DNA from: Ochrobactrum sp. RH2CCR150
GTDB taxonomy: Bacteria > Pseudomonadota > Alphaproteobacteria > Rhizobiales > Rhizobiaceae
DNA length: 64,000 nt
Direction: 5' to 3'
Assembly: GCA_014138095.1 (NCBI GenBank)
Contig: JACGXE010000007.1
Coordinates: forward strand, 176,375-240,374
Made by a program: the position numbers and the translations under genes. The notes under the pieces were generated by a model that saw only the letters and a program-made list of their open reading frames with translations, made no database searches and was not told the origin of the DNA. This document shows positions 34,830-42,947 of this stretch, one piece after another (the stretch's first letter is position 1; the number at the start of each line of letters is the position of its first letter).

Positions 34830-35900
34830 TCAGTTCAGTCGCAATTCGGTTTCGGGATCAAAGAGATGGACATTCTCGGGATCGAGCATGACATCGAACT
34901 CTTCACCCGGCTGTACTTTGTGACTTGGCGGCAACGCTGCCACGAGCCTTTGCGAACCCACCGTCCCTGTGACGATCAGTTCTGGGCCGGTGAGTTCTGC
35001 GATATCGCATTTCATACGCAATGCAACACTGTGATCTTTGCGCTCCCGTCCGATTGCTTCTGACCGGACACCCAGCAGGACCCGCTTGCCATGGGTAACA
35101 TTTGGGAGACTGCTCGCCGGAATGCTGGTTTCCGTGCCATCAATCGTCAAACGATCCCCGTTAAACGTGGCTTCCAGCATATTCATCGGCGGAGCGCCGA
35201 CAAATGTCGCCACATAAAGGGTCGCAGGGCGATTATAAACATTCTCTGGTGTATCCAATTGCTCGATGCGCCCGTTGCGCATCACCGCAATCCGCGTCGC
35301 CAACGTCATCGCTTCGATCTGATCGTGCGTGACATAAACCATTGTGGTCTTCATGAGTTGATGCAGTCGCTTCAACTCGGCGCGCATTTCCATGCGCAGT
35401 TTGGCATCAAGATTGGACAGCGGTTCGTCAAACAGGAACAGCTTCGGGTGTCGCACCAGTGCGCGTCCGATTGCAACACGTTGACGTTGCCCACCAGAAA
35501 GCTGCGCCGGCTTTCTATCCAGCAGGTTTTCTATCTGTAGAAGGCGCGCCGCCTCCAGAACAGCTTTTTCCCTTTCTGCGGCTGGCACTTTGCGCATTTC
35601 GAGACCGAAGCCAATATTGCGCCTTACATTCAGATTTGGGTACAGCGCATAGGACTGGAACACCATCGCCGTGTCCCTGTCCTTGGGATGAACGCCAACG
35701 ATAGAACGCTCATCGATGCGAATGTCGCCGCTCGTTGGCTCGGCCAGACCCGCAATAATGTTGAGCAATGTCGATTTGCCGGAGCCAGAAGCGCCGAGCA
35801 AAACCAGAAACTCACCACTGGCCAGCGACAGATCGATACCCTTGAGGATGTCGGTCGACCCGAAGCTCTTGCATACATTGCTTATAGTCAGGGTGCTCAT
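34830..35900 (-). CDS. Carbohydrate ABC transporter ATPase (MalK/UgpC type)
   Basis: This 356-residue ATPase has Walker A GASGSGKST near residue 37, signature LSGGQRQRVAIGRALV near 134, Walker B LFLFDEPLSNLDAKLR near 155, H-loop MVYVTHDQIEAMTLATR near 188, and a C-terminal TOBE domain. It is last in the minus-strand operon 40873-34830 and overlaps the PfkB-family kinase gene by 4 bases. It would energise the permeases at 37840 and 38685. Confidence 0.93.
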   Translation of the reverse strand: MSTLTISNVCKSFGSTDILKGIDLSLASGEFLVLLGASGSGKSTLLNIIAGLAEPTSGDIRIDERSIVGVHPKDRDTAMVFQSYALYPNLNVRRNIGFGLEMRKVPAAEREKAVLEAARLLQIENLLDRKPAQLSGGQRQRVAIGRALVRHPKLFLFDEPLSNLDAKLRMEMRAELKRLHQLMKTTMVYVTHDQIEAMTLATRIAVMRNGRIEQLDTPENVYNRPATLYVATFVGAPPMNMLEATFNGDRLTIDGTETSIPASSLPNVTHGKRVLLGVRSEAIGRERKDHSVALRMKCDIAELTGPELIVTGTVGSQRLVAALPPSHKVQPGEEFDVMLDPENVHLFDPETELRLN

Positions 35901-36820
35901 GCAAGCGCTCCTTCGGTATCCGATTCATATGCCCGCGGGTTGGTCGAGATTGCCCTAGAAGCGCTGCGTGTAGCGGCTCGCAAACTTGCTTCAACCGGCT
36001 GCCCCTTGGCGAAAGACGCAAGGAAAGCCGCGTTGAAGACATCGCCCGCACCGATGGTGTCGATAACCGTCACCTGCGGTGCATCCACCGATATAACACT
36101 GCCATCACGCTCGACTGCAAATGCACCATTCGGGCCGCATTTGACGATAAAAAGGGCGCTGTCCGGCATAATCTGAGAAAGGCTGCGTGCAGCCTCTATA
36201 GGGTCAGCCGAGTTTCCAAGATTGACTGTCTCAACCTCATTGAACATTGCGAATTTGCAGCGTTTCAACCATGAAAGCGCGCGACTTCGGTTTCGTTCGG
36301 TCCAGCCTTCAACAGGCCAGCCAGTATCAAGTGCCACGTCGATATTGTGATGATCAGCCCAATCGAAAAACTGGTCATAAGCATCGGCCAACCTGTCAGT
36401 CAGAAAGCTTCCGCACAGCAGCGCCAGACCACCAGACAGAGCCTGACCATCAAGTCCCGCCAAAGTATCTTCAATGGAAAAATGCGGCAGATGGCCGAGC
36501 GTCGTGAAGAACGTTCGCTCGCCGTCTGGATGCGTCAGACCAACTGACAGGGTAGTCTTGCCTGAGAACACCGCCCATTGACTGGCATGATCAACAAAAT
36601 GCTCGGCAAGCCAACGCCCAAACTGGTCTGAACCGGTATTGGCAGCCATCTGAAACGGCACATCAAGCGCCATAAGCGTCAGGGCAGAATTGCCCGCCGA
36701 ACCGCCGACGCGCAACTCATCATGGCTGACAATGTTCTCGGTTCCCGGTTGCGGCCAGGCTGCAGTGGGACCGAGGATCATGTCGACATTGACGTTGCCG
36801 ATAATTGCGATTGGCCTCAC
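35897..36820 (-). CDS. PfkB-family carbohydrate kinase (possible fructosamine kinase)
   Basis: This 307-residue ribokinase-like protein has GGSAGNSALTLMAL near residue 38 and the catalytic anion-hole motif DTIGAGDVFNAAF near 255. The family phosphorylates sugars with ATP. Placed between a SIS-domain protein and the ATPase of a sugar ABC system, it matches the position and type of FrlD/FraD, which phosphorylate fructose-amino acids on O6 (inference from gene set). A plain sugar kinase role is the alternative. It starts 1 base after the SIS gene ends. Confidence 0.9.
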   Translation of the reverse strand: MRPIAIIGNVNVDMILGPTAAWPQPGTENIVSHDELRVGGSAGNSALTLMALDVPFQMAANTGSDQFGRWLAEHFVDHASQWAVFSGKTTLSVGLTHPDGERTFFTTLGHLPHFSIEDTLAGLDGQALSGGLALLCGSFLTDRLADAYDQFFDWADHHNIDVALDTGWPVEGWTERNRSRALSWLKRCKFAMFNEVETVNLGNSADPIEAARSLSQIMPDSALFIVKCGPNGAFAVERDGSVISVDAPQVTVIDTIGAGDVFNAAFLASFAKGQPVEASLRAATRSASRAISTNPRAYESDTEGALA

Positions 36821-37837
36821 TCACTCGCTCCGTGTGATTTTGGAAGAGCGGACCGGCGTTCCGGCGTTCTCGACGCGCATGTCGGCGAAAGCTATCATGA
36901 GCCGCTGTGCCGCGGGCAGGATCTCGAATATGGCTGCAAGCCCACTCGCTGCGGCAACGGAAATTGTCACCGCTCCCGGAACGGGCGGTTCGCCAGAAGC
37001 GTCGAACACCACCAGCTTCGCACCGGCCTCGACAACAGACTCCGCCATTGCTGTCACCAGCGGTGCAGTCGCATCATCAGCTTTGAACAGGACGACGCCA
37101 ACCTTGGGCGAGAGCATTTCCATCGGGCCATGACGCAACTGACCGCCTTCCAGAGAATAGCTCGGCACGCGCGAAAGCTCCGTAGAGCCAAGAGCGATTG
37201 CTTCCGCAACACCTTGAAGACTGCGCCCTGACGTGACAATCGTATCGACACCGGCAATGCAGCCAAGCGCTGCATCGATCACAACAGTTCGAGGCGATTT
37301 CAGTACGTTCAGCGCCGAATCCGGATCGTCGCCCAGCGCCGCAAGTATGGCCAGATGTAGCGCAAAGCTGATCGTCAGACTGCGGGTTGCGGCAAATGCC
37401 AGCTCTCCGCCGCCATGTCCCACCAGGCAATCAACCTTTTTGCCGAGAAACGACTGAGCGTCGAGCGTCAGGCCAAATATGTCTGCATTGCCCTTCTTCT
37501 CGGCAAACCAGCGCACGACCTCGGCACTCTCGCCGGACTGTGATGTGACCAGAACGGTCTTGCCCTCGATGGGCAGAGGCGCACCAAGCTGTTCCGAAAG
37601 TGGTATGGCGACCGCATCAATATTATGGGCGCGATAGAGTGGCTCCACTGCACGGCTGACAGCATGCGAACCGCCCATCCCTAACAGCAACAGTTTGCCA
37701 GTCTTACGCAAACTCCCGGCGATCTTTTCGGCAAGATCACGATTGTTCTGAAAGGAAATCAGGGCATCGCCGAACTGGCGCGCCATTTCCTTATCGATTG
37801 CGACAAGTCCTTCTGGACGGGGCTTTTGCGTATTCAT
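36821..37837 (-). CDS. SIS-domain sugar-phosphate isomerase/deglycase (FrlB/FraB- or AgaS-like)
   Basis: This 338-residue protein has two SIS domains as in the GlmS isomerase half: LLLGMGGSHAVSRAV near residue 50, LVTSQSGESAEVVRWFAEK near 98, and ELSRVPSYSLEGGQLRHGPMEML near 220. Glu and His in that last segment are 16 residues apart, as are the catalytic Glu/His pairs of GlmS and the deglycase FraB. The ATG at 37837 has AAGG upstream, 3 bases after the permease stop. With the PfkB kinase it could split a 6-phosphofructose-amino acid to glucose-6-phosphate and the amino acid (inference). A GlcN6P/GalN6P deaminase role is also possible. Confidence 0.88.
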   Translation of the reverse strand: MNTQKPRPEGLVAIDKEMARQFGDALISFQNNRDLAEKIAGSLRKTGKLLLLGMGGSHAVSRAVEPLYRAHNIDAVAIPLSEQLGAPLPIEGKTVLVTSQSGESAEVVRWFAEKKGNADIFGLTLDAQSFLGKKVDCLVGHGGGELAFAATRSLTISFALHLAILAALGDDPDSALNVLKSPRTVVIDAALGCIAGVDTIVTSGRSLQGVAEAIALGSTELSRVPSYSLEGGQLRHGPMEMLSPKVGVVLFKADDATAPLVTAMAESVVEAGAKLVVFDASGEPPVPGAVTISVAAASGLAAIFEILPAAQRLMIAFADMRVENAGTPVRSSKITRSE

Positions 37838-37839
37838 TA

Positions 37840-38685
37840 TCATCCTTTCACACCACCACTGGTCAGGCCGGATATAAGTGCGCGCTGCATCAAAAGGCCG
37901 ACAATAACCGGAGGCAGCGCAGCCAGAACGCCAGCGGTTGCAATCAAGCCGTAATCGGAAACACGCCCGCCAGCGAGATCGGCAATGGCAACTGTCAGTG
38001 TTCGCGCTCGCTGATCCGACGTGAACAGTAGCGCATAGAAAAATTCATCCCAGCCGAGCAGGAATGCAAACAGGGCAGATGTCGCAACAATCGGCAATGC
38101 AAGCGGCAGGGTGATGATGCGCAATGTCTGGAAAAGACTTGCACCATCAATCATGGCCGCCTGTTCAATCTCCTGCGGGATACCATCGAAGCCGGATTTC
38201 ATCAGCCATGTGGTGAAAGGCGCTAGAATGGTCAAATAAACCAGCGCGAGGCCAAACACCGAATTCAGGAGGCCAAGTTTTGCCAAGACCATGTAGAGCG
38301 GAACCGCAAGCGCAACAGGGGGCAGCATATAGGTTCCAATGACCAGTGTTAGCGACCACCCGATGCGCGACGTTCGTGAAACTGCCCAACCGGCAGGAAT
38401 TGCAACGAGGATCGCGACCAATGTCGCCATGCCCGCCACTCTCAAACTGTTATACATCGATGCGACGAAGGCCGCGCCAGCACTGTTTGGAACAGCGGAC
38501 AGCAGAGCCTGGTAGCGTGAGAAATCGACCGTTGTAGGCCACCATTTTAACGGGCGCACAGACAAATCCGCCATCGGCGAAATGCTCATGACAAAAAGCC
38601 AGAACAACGGCGCGAGGATCACGACTGCCAGCAACAGCGCGGCGACATAAACGAAGAAAGTAGCGATTGGGTTTCGACGTTCCAT
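37840..38685 (-). CDS. Carbohydrate ABC transporter permease (MalG type)
   Basis: This 281-residue permease has six membrane segments and the contact loop EQAAMIDGASLFQTLRIITLPLALP near residue 178. The family C-terminus QRALISGLTSGGVKG is present. It overlaps the MalF-type permease by one base. It forms a channel with the protein encoded at 38685-39569. Confidence 0.93.
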   Translation of the reverse strand: MERRNPIATFFVYVAALLLAVVILAPLFWLFVMSISPMADLSVRPLKWWPTTVDFSRYQALLSAVPNSAGAAFVASMYNSLRVAGMATLVAILVAIPAGWAVSRTSRIGWSLTLVIGTYMLPPVALAVPLYMVLAKLGLLNSVFGLALVYLTILAPFTTWLMKSGFDGIPQEIEQAAMIDGASLFQTLRIITLPLALPIVATSALFAFLLGWDEFFYALLFTSDQRARTLTVAIADLAGGRVSDYGLIATAGVLAALPPVIVGLLMQRALISGLTSGGVKG

Positions 38686-39569
38686 TACGTTGCCGCTCCC
38701 GCCGTTTTACGCACCAGAAGTCCATAGCCCAAAGCCAGAACTGTAACGATCAACGTCACAATGAGCGCCAGCGATGCGCCCGATCCGGCCCGCTGGAAGG
38801 AAAAGGCTTCCTGATACACAAGGATAGAAAGTGTTCGCGTTGAATTGGCCGGGCCGCCGCGTGTCATAATCCAGATGATATCAAAGACTTTGAACGCCTC
38901 AATCGTGCGGAGCACCAAAGCCACCATCAACGGTCCTGCGAGATATGGCAGAATGACAAACCGAAAGCGGTTAAGCGGACCCGCGCCGTCCACAAGCGAT
39001 GCGGCCGTTATGTCTCGTGGCACTGCTTGCAGCGCCGCCAGTGCGATGAGTGCCACAAGCGGGAAATTCTTCCAGCAGTCGGCGACAATCAGAGCTGTCA
39101 TTGCCGCTGACGGTTCACCGAGCCATGACTGATATTCGGAAATAATGCCAAGCTGCGTCAACAGCGAATTGAGGGCACCATATTCAGGATTATAGATGAG
39201 ACGCCAAAGCGTTGCATTGACCACCGTTGGTAGCGCCCATGGCAAAATGAGCAAAGCGCGCAGAATAGTGCGGCCATAAAACTGCTGGTTCAGCAAAAGG
39301 GCGGCCAAAACGCCAAGAACCATTTCGGCCGTGACCGAGATGAGGGAGAACCAGGTCGTGGTCCAGAAGGCGCGCTGGAAATTGGTACTGGACAGCATCT
39401 TCAAGTAATTGGCGATTCCAACAAATTCGCCGCCAGTGCCGACAAGCTTTGCATCTGTGAATGACAGACGGACCGTTTCAAACATTGGCCAGCCGATCAC
39501 GCAGATCATGACGGCGAGTAACGGGAGCATCAGCAACCACGCTCGCATTGTCATCCAGTTGCCGGACAT
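38685..39569 (-). CDS. Carbohydrate ABC transporter permease (MalF type)
   Basis: This 294-residue permease starts MSGNWMTMRAWLLML behind GAGGTG; a GTG three codons upstream is possible. It has six membrane segments and the contact loop AASLVDGAGPLNRFRFVILPYL near residue 195. It follows the binding-protein gene after a terminator-like hairpin. Confidence 0.93.
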   Translation of the reverse strand: MSGNWMTMRAWLLMLPLLAVMICVIGWPMFETVRLSFTDAKLVGTGGEFVGIANYLKMLSSTNFQRAFWTTTWFSLISVTAEMVLGVLAALLLNQQFYGRTILRALLILPWALPTVVNATLWRLIYNPEYGALNSLLTQLGIISEYQSWLGEPSAAMTALIVADCWKNFPLVALIALAALQAVPRDITAASLVDGAGPLNRFRFVILPYLAGPLMVALVLRTIEAFKVFDIIWIMTRGGPANSTRTLSILVYQEAFSFQRAGSGASLALIVTLIVTVLALGYGLLVRKTAGAAT

Positions 39570-39589
39570 TGTTTGCACCTCAGCCTGTA

Positions 39590-39625
39590 TAAAAGAAGGG
39601 AGTGGATGCGTGCGCGCCCACCCCC
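39590..39625 (-). terminator. Terminator-like attenuator between binding-protein and permease genes
   Basis: On the minus strand GGGGGTGG pairs with CCACTCCC (8 pairs, one G-U) around a 12-base loop, then TTCTTTTAT follows. It lies just after the binding-protein stop and before the permeases. It probably lets most transcripts end after the binding protein, giving excess of that component. Confidence 0.65.
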
Positions 39626-39634
39626 GTTAGCGTG

Positions 39635-40873
39635 TTAGAGACCGCTGTTTTCAGCTGCGGATTTGAGGGCATCTTCCGGCGAAGACTGCCCCAGCAGGGC
39701 TTCCTGAATGGACTGCTGCAATGCCGTGGACATTTCCTGATACTTCGGCGTCGTTGGACGCGGATACATGGCAGCCAGACCGAGCTTCGCCGCCACGATC
39801 AGATCTTCCTGTCCCTTGGACACAGCCGGGTCGTCATAAGAGGATGCCCAGATTGGCAAAGACAGTTTCGCATAATCGTTCTGGACTTTCTGCGACGTCA
39901 TGAAGACGATGTATTTCCATGCGTCGTCGGGATGTTTGCTGGTGGTCGTCACGCCGAGCCCCATCGAGCCGTTGACCGCCGAGACCTTGCTCTTGCCGTC
40001 AACACCCGGTGCAGGCACAACACCCACTTTGCCAACCACTTTGCTTTCTGCAGGATCATTGACCTTGCTATACATATAGGTCCAGTTCAGAGCGAAAGCG
40101 GCATCGCCATTCTGGAAGACCTTGCGCACGTCTTCTTCGAGGAACTCTTTCGAATTCGGGTTGCTGAGGCCGGATTTATAGCTGTCCACCATATATTTGA
40201 GGGCATCCAGTCCGCCATCCTTATCGAACGCAGGCTTCCCATCCTTCAGGAAGTCGCCGCCATAAGCGCTGACCAATGTGGTGTAATCGCAAATGGCTGC
40301 TTCGGCCTGCGCCCAGCTCCAGGCAATTGGCGATGCCAGCAAGCCCTTATCCTTGATGATCTTGGCCTGATCGTTCAGCTCGGCCCAAGTCTTTGGCGGA
40401 TTGGTTATGCCCGCCTTCTCAAGAATTTCCTTGTTGTAGAACAGATACTTGGTATCCAGAATCCACGGCATACCGTAATATTTATCCTGATACTGAACCG
40501 TCGTCCAGGCACCCGGCAGAACGCCCTTCTTCATTTCGTCCGTAATGCGCGAAGAGACATCAACGAGGACATTGTTGCTTGCATATTCGGCTGGCCAGAT
40601 CACATCGAACAGCACGACGTCATAGCCCTGCCCCGACCCTTGAGCCAGAACCGTTTTATCGTGCAGGCCTTCATAAGGCACGAATTCCAGATTGACCTTC
40701 ACATCCGGATTGGCCGCCTGAAAGGCATCCGTCATCGCGCGCACGTCTGCTTCGCTATAAGCGGCCTGCGCCATGAACAGAGCGTTCAGGGTCGTCTCGG
40801 CAAAAGCATGAGGGACGGAGAAAGCGGATACGGCCAGCGTACCCAGCAGGATCGTGTGAATTGATTTAAGCAT
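39635..40873 (-). CDS. Carbohydrate ABC transporter periplasmic binding protein
   Basis: This 412-residue extracellular solute-binding family 1 protein has a Sec signal peptide (MLKSIHTILLGTLAVSAFSV, cut near AFA-E). The mature part shows DVVLFDVIWPAEYASNNVL, YYGMPWILDTKYLFYNKEILEKAG, and SAVNGSMGLGVTTTSKHPDDAWKYI, typical of sugar-binding members. It begins the operon binding protein-permease-permease-SIS-PfkB-ATPase, divergent from the ROK repressor at 41044. The substrate is not determined; Amadori compounds are one fit. Confidence 0.94.
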   Translation of the reverse strand: MLKSIHTILLGTLAVSAFSVPHAFAETTLNALFMAQAAYSEADVRAMTDAFQAANPDVKVNLEFVPYEGLHDKTVLAQGSGQGYDVVLFDVIWPAEYASNNVLVDVSSRITDEMKKGVLPGAWTTVQYQDKYYGMPWILDTKYLFYNKEILEKAGITNPPKTWAELNDQAKIIKDKGLLASPIAWSWAQAEAAICDYTTLVSAYGGDFLKDGKPAFDKDGGLDALKYMVDSYKSGLSNPNSKEFLEEDVRKVFQNGDAAFALNWTYMYSKVNDPAESKVVGKVGVVPAPGVDGKSKVSAVNGSMGLGVTTTSKHPDDAWKYIVFMTSQKVQNDYAKLSLPIWASSYDDPAVSKGQEDLIVAAKLGLAAMYPRPTTPKYQEMSTALQQSIQEALLGQSSPEDALKSAAENSGL

Positions 40874-40980
40874 GTTACCTCCCGTTAACTTGACTTTGGC
40901 CCGTGCAACGTGCCCCGCACATTGCCTTGTTGCCGTGAATTCAGAGCTGTTGTTCCACCGTTAAATGTTCATGTTCTTTA

Positions 40981-41003
40981 TTAAGTCAAATCCATTGACT
41001 TAA
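40981..41003. promoter_or_regulatory. Perfect inverted repeat, probable ROK operator
   Basis: TTAAGTCAA and TTGACTTAA form a perfect 9-base inverted repeat with a 5-base spacer, in the divergent promoter between the sugar ABC operon and the ROK gene. Its length and symmetry suit a NagC/Mlc-like dimer. The right arm carries TTGACT, which could overlap a -35 element. Confidence 0.75.
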
Positions 41004-41043
41004 ACGTGTTATAAATATCTATTGGTGTCAAGAGGGATTGAGG

Positions 41044-42255
41044 ATGCCAAGAAAGAGCGACATTCGGGCCACAAGCGGCACCAACCATGAAGGCACAAGT
41101 GCGCATAATCGCAGGGTGATTATCGACGCCCTGCGTCAGAACCGGTCGCTTTCACGCGCCGAACTTGCCCGCGCGACAAACCTCACGAAACAGACTATTT
41201 CCAACCTCATTGAAGGTCTGGAAAGCGACGGATTGGTGAGCTCGGAGAATGTCGTCAGACAAGGTCGCGGACAACCGGCAACGCCCTATCGACTGGTGTC
41301 GGAGGGTGCATTTGCACTGGGGGTTCAGATCGACCGACATTTGACGCGGATCGTCGTCGTCAATCTGACCGGCGATGAAGTGATGCGTCGGGAAGCCGTC
41401 CTGCCACCTGATGACCCCGAAAAGGGCTGCGCCATCATTCTGGAGGAAATTGCTGAAGTGCAGGCTGCGCTTGCACGCGAATTTCCCCATGGGCACTACC
41501 GAATGTCGGGACTTGGTGTCGCGATGCCTGGACCATTTGGCACTCCGGTTCCCGAGGATGACCGGTGGGTGATGAGCGCATGGCAATCTTTCCCCTTGAT
41601 TGACAGACTCACCGAAAGCACAGGTCTGACGGTAACGTTGCAGAACGATGCGACGGCCTGTGCACGTGCAGAAAAAATGGTCGGCCTTGCAGACGGGCTC
41701 GACAATGTTGTCTGTGTTTATATTGGATACGGCGTTGGCGCCGGTCTGATACTGAATGGAGAAATCTATACAGGCAGCAAAGGCAATGCCGGTGAAATTG
41801 GCACTATGCTGATGGCCAATCGGGGTCCGGAGACACCACTGGAACACCACGCCTCTCTTTCGTCACTCTACAAGCATTTGAAACTCGACGAAGCACAGCC
41901 CGATTTGTCCGCCGAGCTTGAAACCATATTGCTGCAGAACGACCCCCGAGTCGAAGCATGGCTGGAACGGGCGGCTTTGGAACTCAGATCAGCGATCCAT
42001 ACGATAGAGGCGTTTTTCGATCCCCAAACCGTCATTTTGTGCGGCGGAGCACCGAAGCTTTTGGTCAATCGGCTTGTAGACCGCATCGAACCGCTCGTTT
42101 CTTCCAGTGTTGACTATCCAGTGCGAACGCTGCCCCGTTTGCTGGTCGGGATAACCGACATATGGGCAGTAGCGAAGGGAGCGGCGCTGGAGCAGATCAG
42201 CAGACATTTCGACCCGCGTTTTGCCGCGCTTTTGAAAAGTGGCTCATCTTCGTAA
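41044..42255 (+). CDS. ROK-family transcriptional repressor (NagC/Mlc/XylR-like)
   Basis: This 403-residue protein has an N-terminal winged HTH (NRRVIIDALRQNRSLSRAELARATNLTKQTISNLIEGLESDGLV) and a ROK domain from about residue 85 (FALGVQIDRHLTRIVVVNLTG; VTLQNDATACARAEKMVG near 200; YIGYGVGAGLILNGEIYTGSKGNAGEIG near 225). The zinc-binding CxCGxxGC segment that normally follows is absent: the sequence runs NRGPETPLEHHASLS. It likely represses the divergent sugar ABC operon through the repeat at 40981-41003, relieved by a sugar or sugar phosphate. ATG 41044 is preferred to an in-frame TTG at 41038. Confidence 0.92.
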   Translation: MPRKSDIRATSGTNHEGTSAHNRRVIIDALRQNRSLSRAELARATNLTKQTISNLIEGLESDGLVSSENVVRQGRGQPATPYRLVSEGAFALGVQIDRHLTRIVVVNLTGDEVMRREAVLPPDDPEKGCAIILEEIAEVQAALAREFPHGHYRMSGLGVAMPGPFGTPVPEDDRWVMSAWQSFPLIDRLTESTGLTVTLQNDATACARAEKMVGLADGLDNVVCVYIGYGVGAGLILNGEIYTGSKGNAGEIGTMLMANRGPETPLEHHASLSSLYKHLKLDEAQPDLSAELETILLQNDPRVEAWLERAALELRSAIHTIEAFFDPQTVILCGGAPKLLVNRLVDRIEPLVSSSVDYPVRTLPRLLVGITDIWAVAKGAALEQISRHFDPRFAALLKSGSSS

Positions 42256-42275
42256 GGCTCAACGAAAGCCTTTTT
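42254..42275 (+). terminator. Intrinsic terminator of the ROK repressor gene
   Basis: AAGGCT and AGCCTT form a 6-base stem with a 7-base loop, followed by TTT then GGG. The stem begins in the stop codon of the ROK gene. Confidence 0.75.
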
Positions 42276-42436
42276 GGGTTCTGCTTAACATGCCCGGCAT
42301 AAACTGATAGGAAAGCTGCCTGAGACGGCTATTATACGCACGCCAAACAAGAGATGTCTGGCGACGTCCTGTGTAATACCGAACAGCTCATATTCCTCTC
42401 ACATCTTACGCGAACGAAAGGCACCGACAAAATCAT

Positions 42437-42886
42437 ATGCGCTTGACGCTCTATACGGACTTTTCGCTTCGCGTCTTGATCCATCTGGCAATTCATGAGG
42501 ACCGTCTGTGCTCGATTGGAGAAATTGCCAACGCATATTCAATTTCCCACAACCATTTGATGAAGGTCGTCAATGGTCTGGTGAGTGGTGGCTTCATTGA
42601 AACTGTTCGTGGACGGAGCGGAGGCCTGCGTCTGGCGCGTGCTGCGAAGATGATATCGGTTGGCGCTGTTGTCCGACATACTGAGGAAGGGCTCCATCAA
42701 CTGGCAGATTGCCCGGGATGCGCACTTTCACCCGCTTGCGGCCTCACAGGCGTGCTCGCTCAGGGTGTTGAAGCGATGCTTCGTGTCTTCGATAGCTATA
42801 CGGTTGAAGACCTGCTGACAGACAAGACAGTCATGCGCCGCTTGACTGAACGCAAGCCACCGCTTGGCTTTGACCTGGTGGATTAG
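42437..42886 (+). CDS. nsrR: Rrf2-family nitric-oxide-sensing repressor, NsrR
   Basis: This 149-residue protein starts MRLTLYTDFSLRVLIHLA, typical of NsrR, with an Rrf2 winged HTH (SIGEIANAYSISHNHLMKVVNGLVSGGFIETVRGRSGGLRLA). Three Cys lie in DCPGCALSPACGL near residue 92 and can hold an Fe-S cluster; the spacing is C-x2-C-x5-C, shorter than the C-x4-C-x5-C of E. coli NsrR. NO attack on the cluster releases DNA. Its neighbour is the NO-detoxifying flavohaemoglobin hmp (convergent), the classical NsrR target. The 180 bases before it hold no clear ribosome site. Confidence 0.9.
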   Translation: MRLTLYTDFSLRVLIHLAIHEDRLCSIGEIANAYSISHNHLMKVVNGLVSGGFIETVRGRSGGLRLARAAKMISVGAVVRHTEEGLHQLADCPGCALSPACGLTGVLAQGVEAMLRVFDSYTVEDLLTDKTVMRRLTERKPPLGFDLVD

Positions 42887-42891
42887 TCTGA

Positions 42892-42920
42892 GGAACGGGC
42901 TTTCACCCGTTCCATGTTTT
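42892..42920. terminator. Bidirectional-type terminator between nsrR and hmp
   Basis: GGAACGGG and CCCGTTCC form a perfect 8-base stem around a 6-base loop, followed by ATGTTTT on the plus strand. It lies between the convergent nsrR and hmp genes. Confidence 0.8.
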
Positions 42921-42947
42921 GTCGTCGCACATTATTTGAGAGCGACC

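Noticed and set aside
39602..40864. 420-codon plus-strand open frame opposite the sugar-binding-protein gene
   Set aside because: Its translation has no family signal and it is fully antisense to a clear binding-protein gene with signal peptide.
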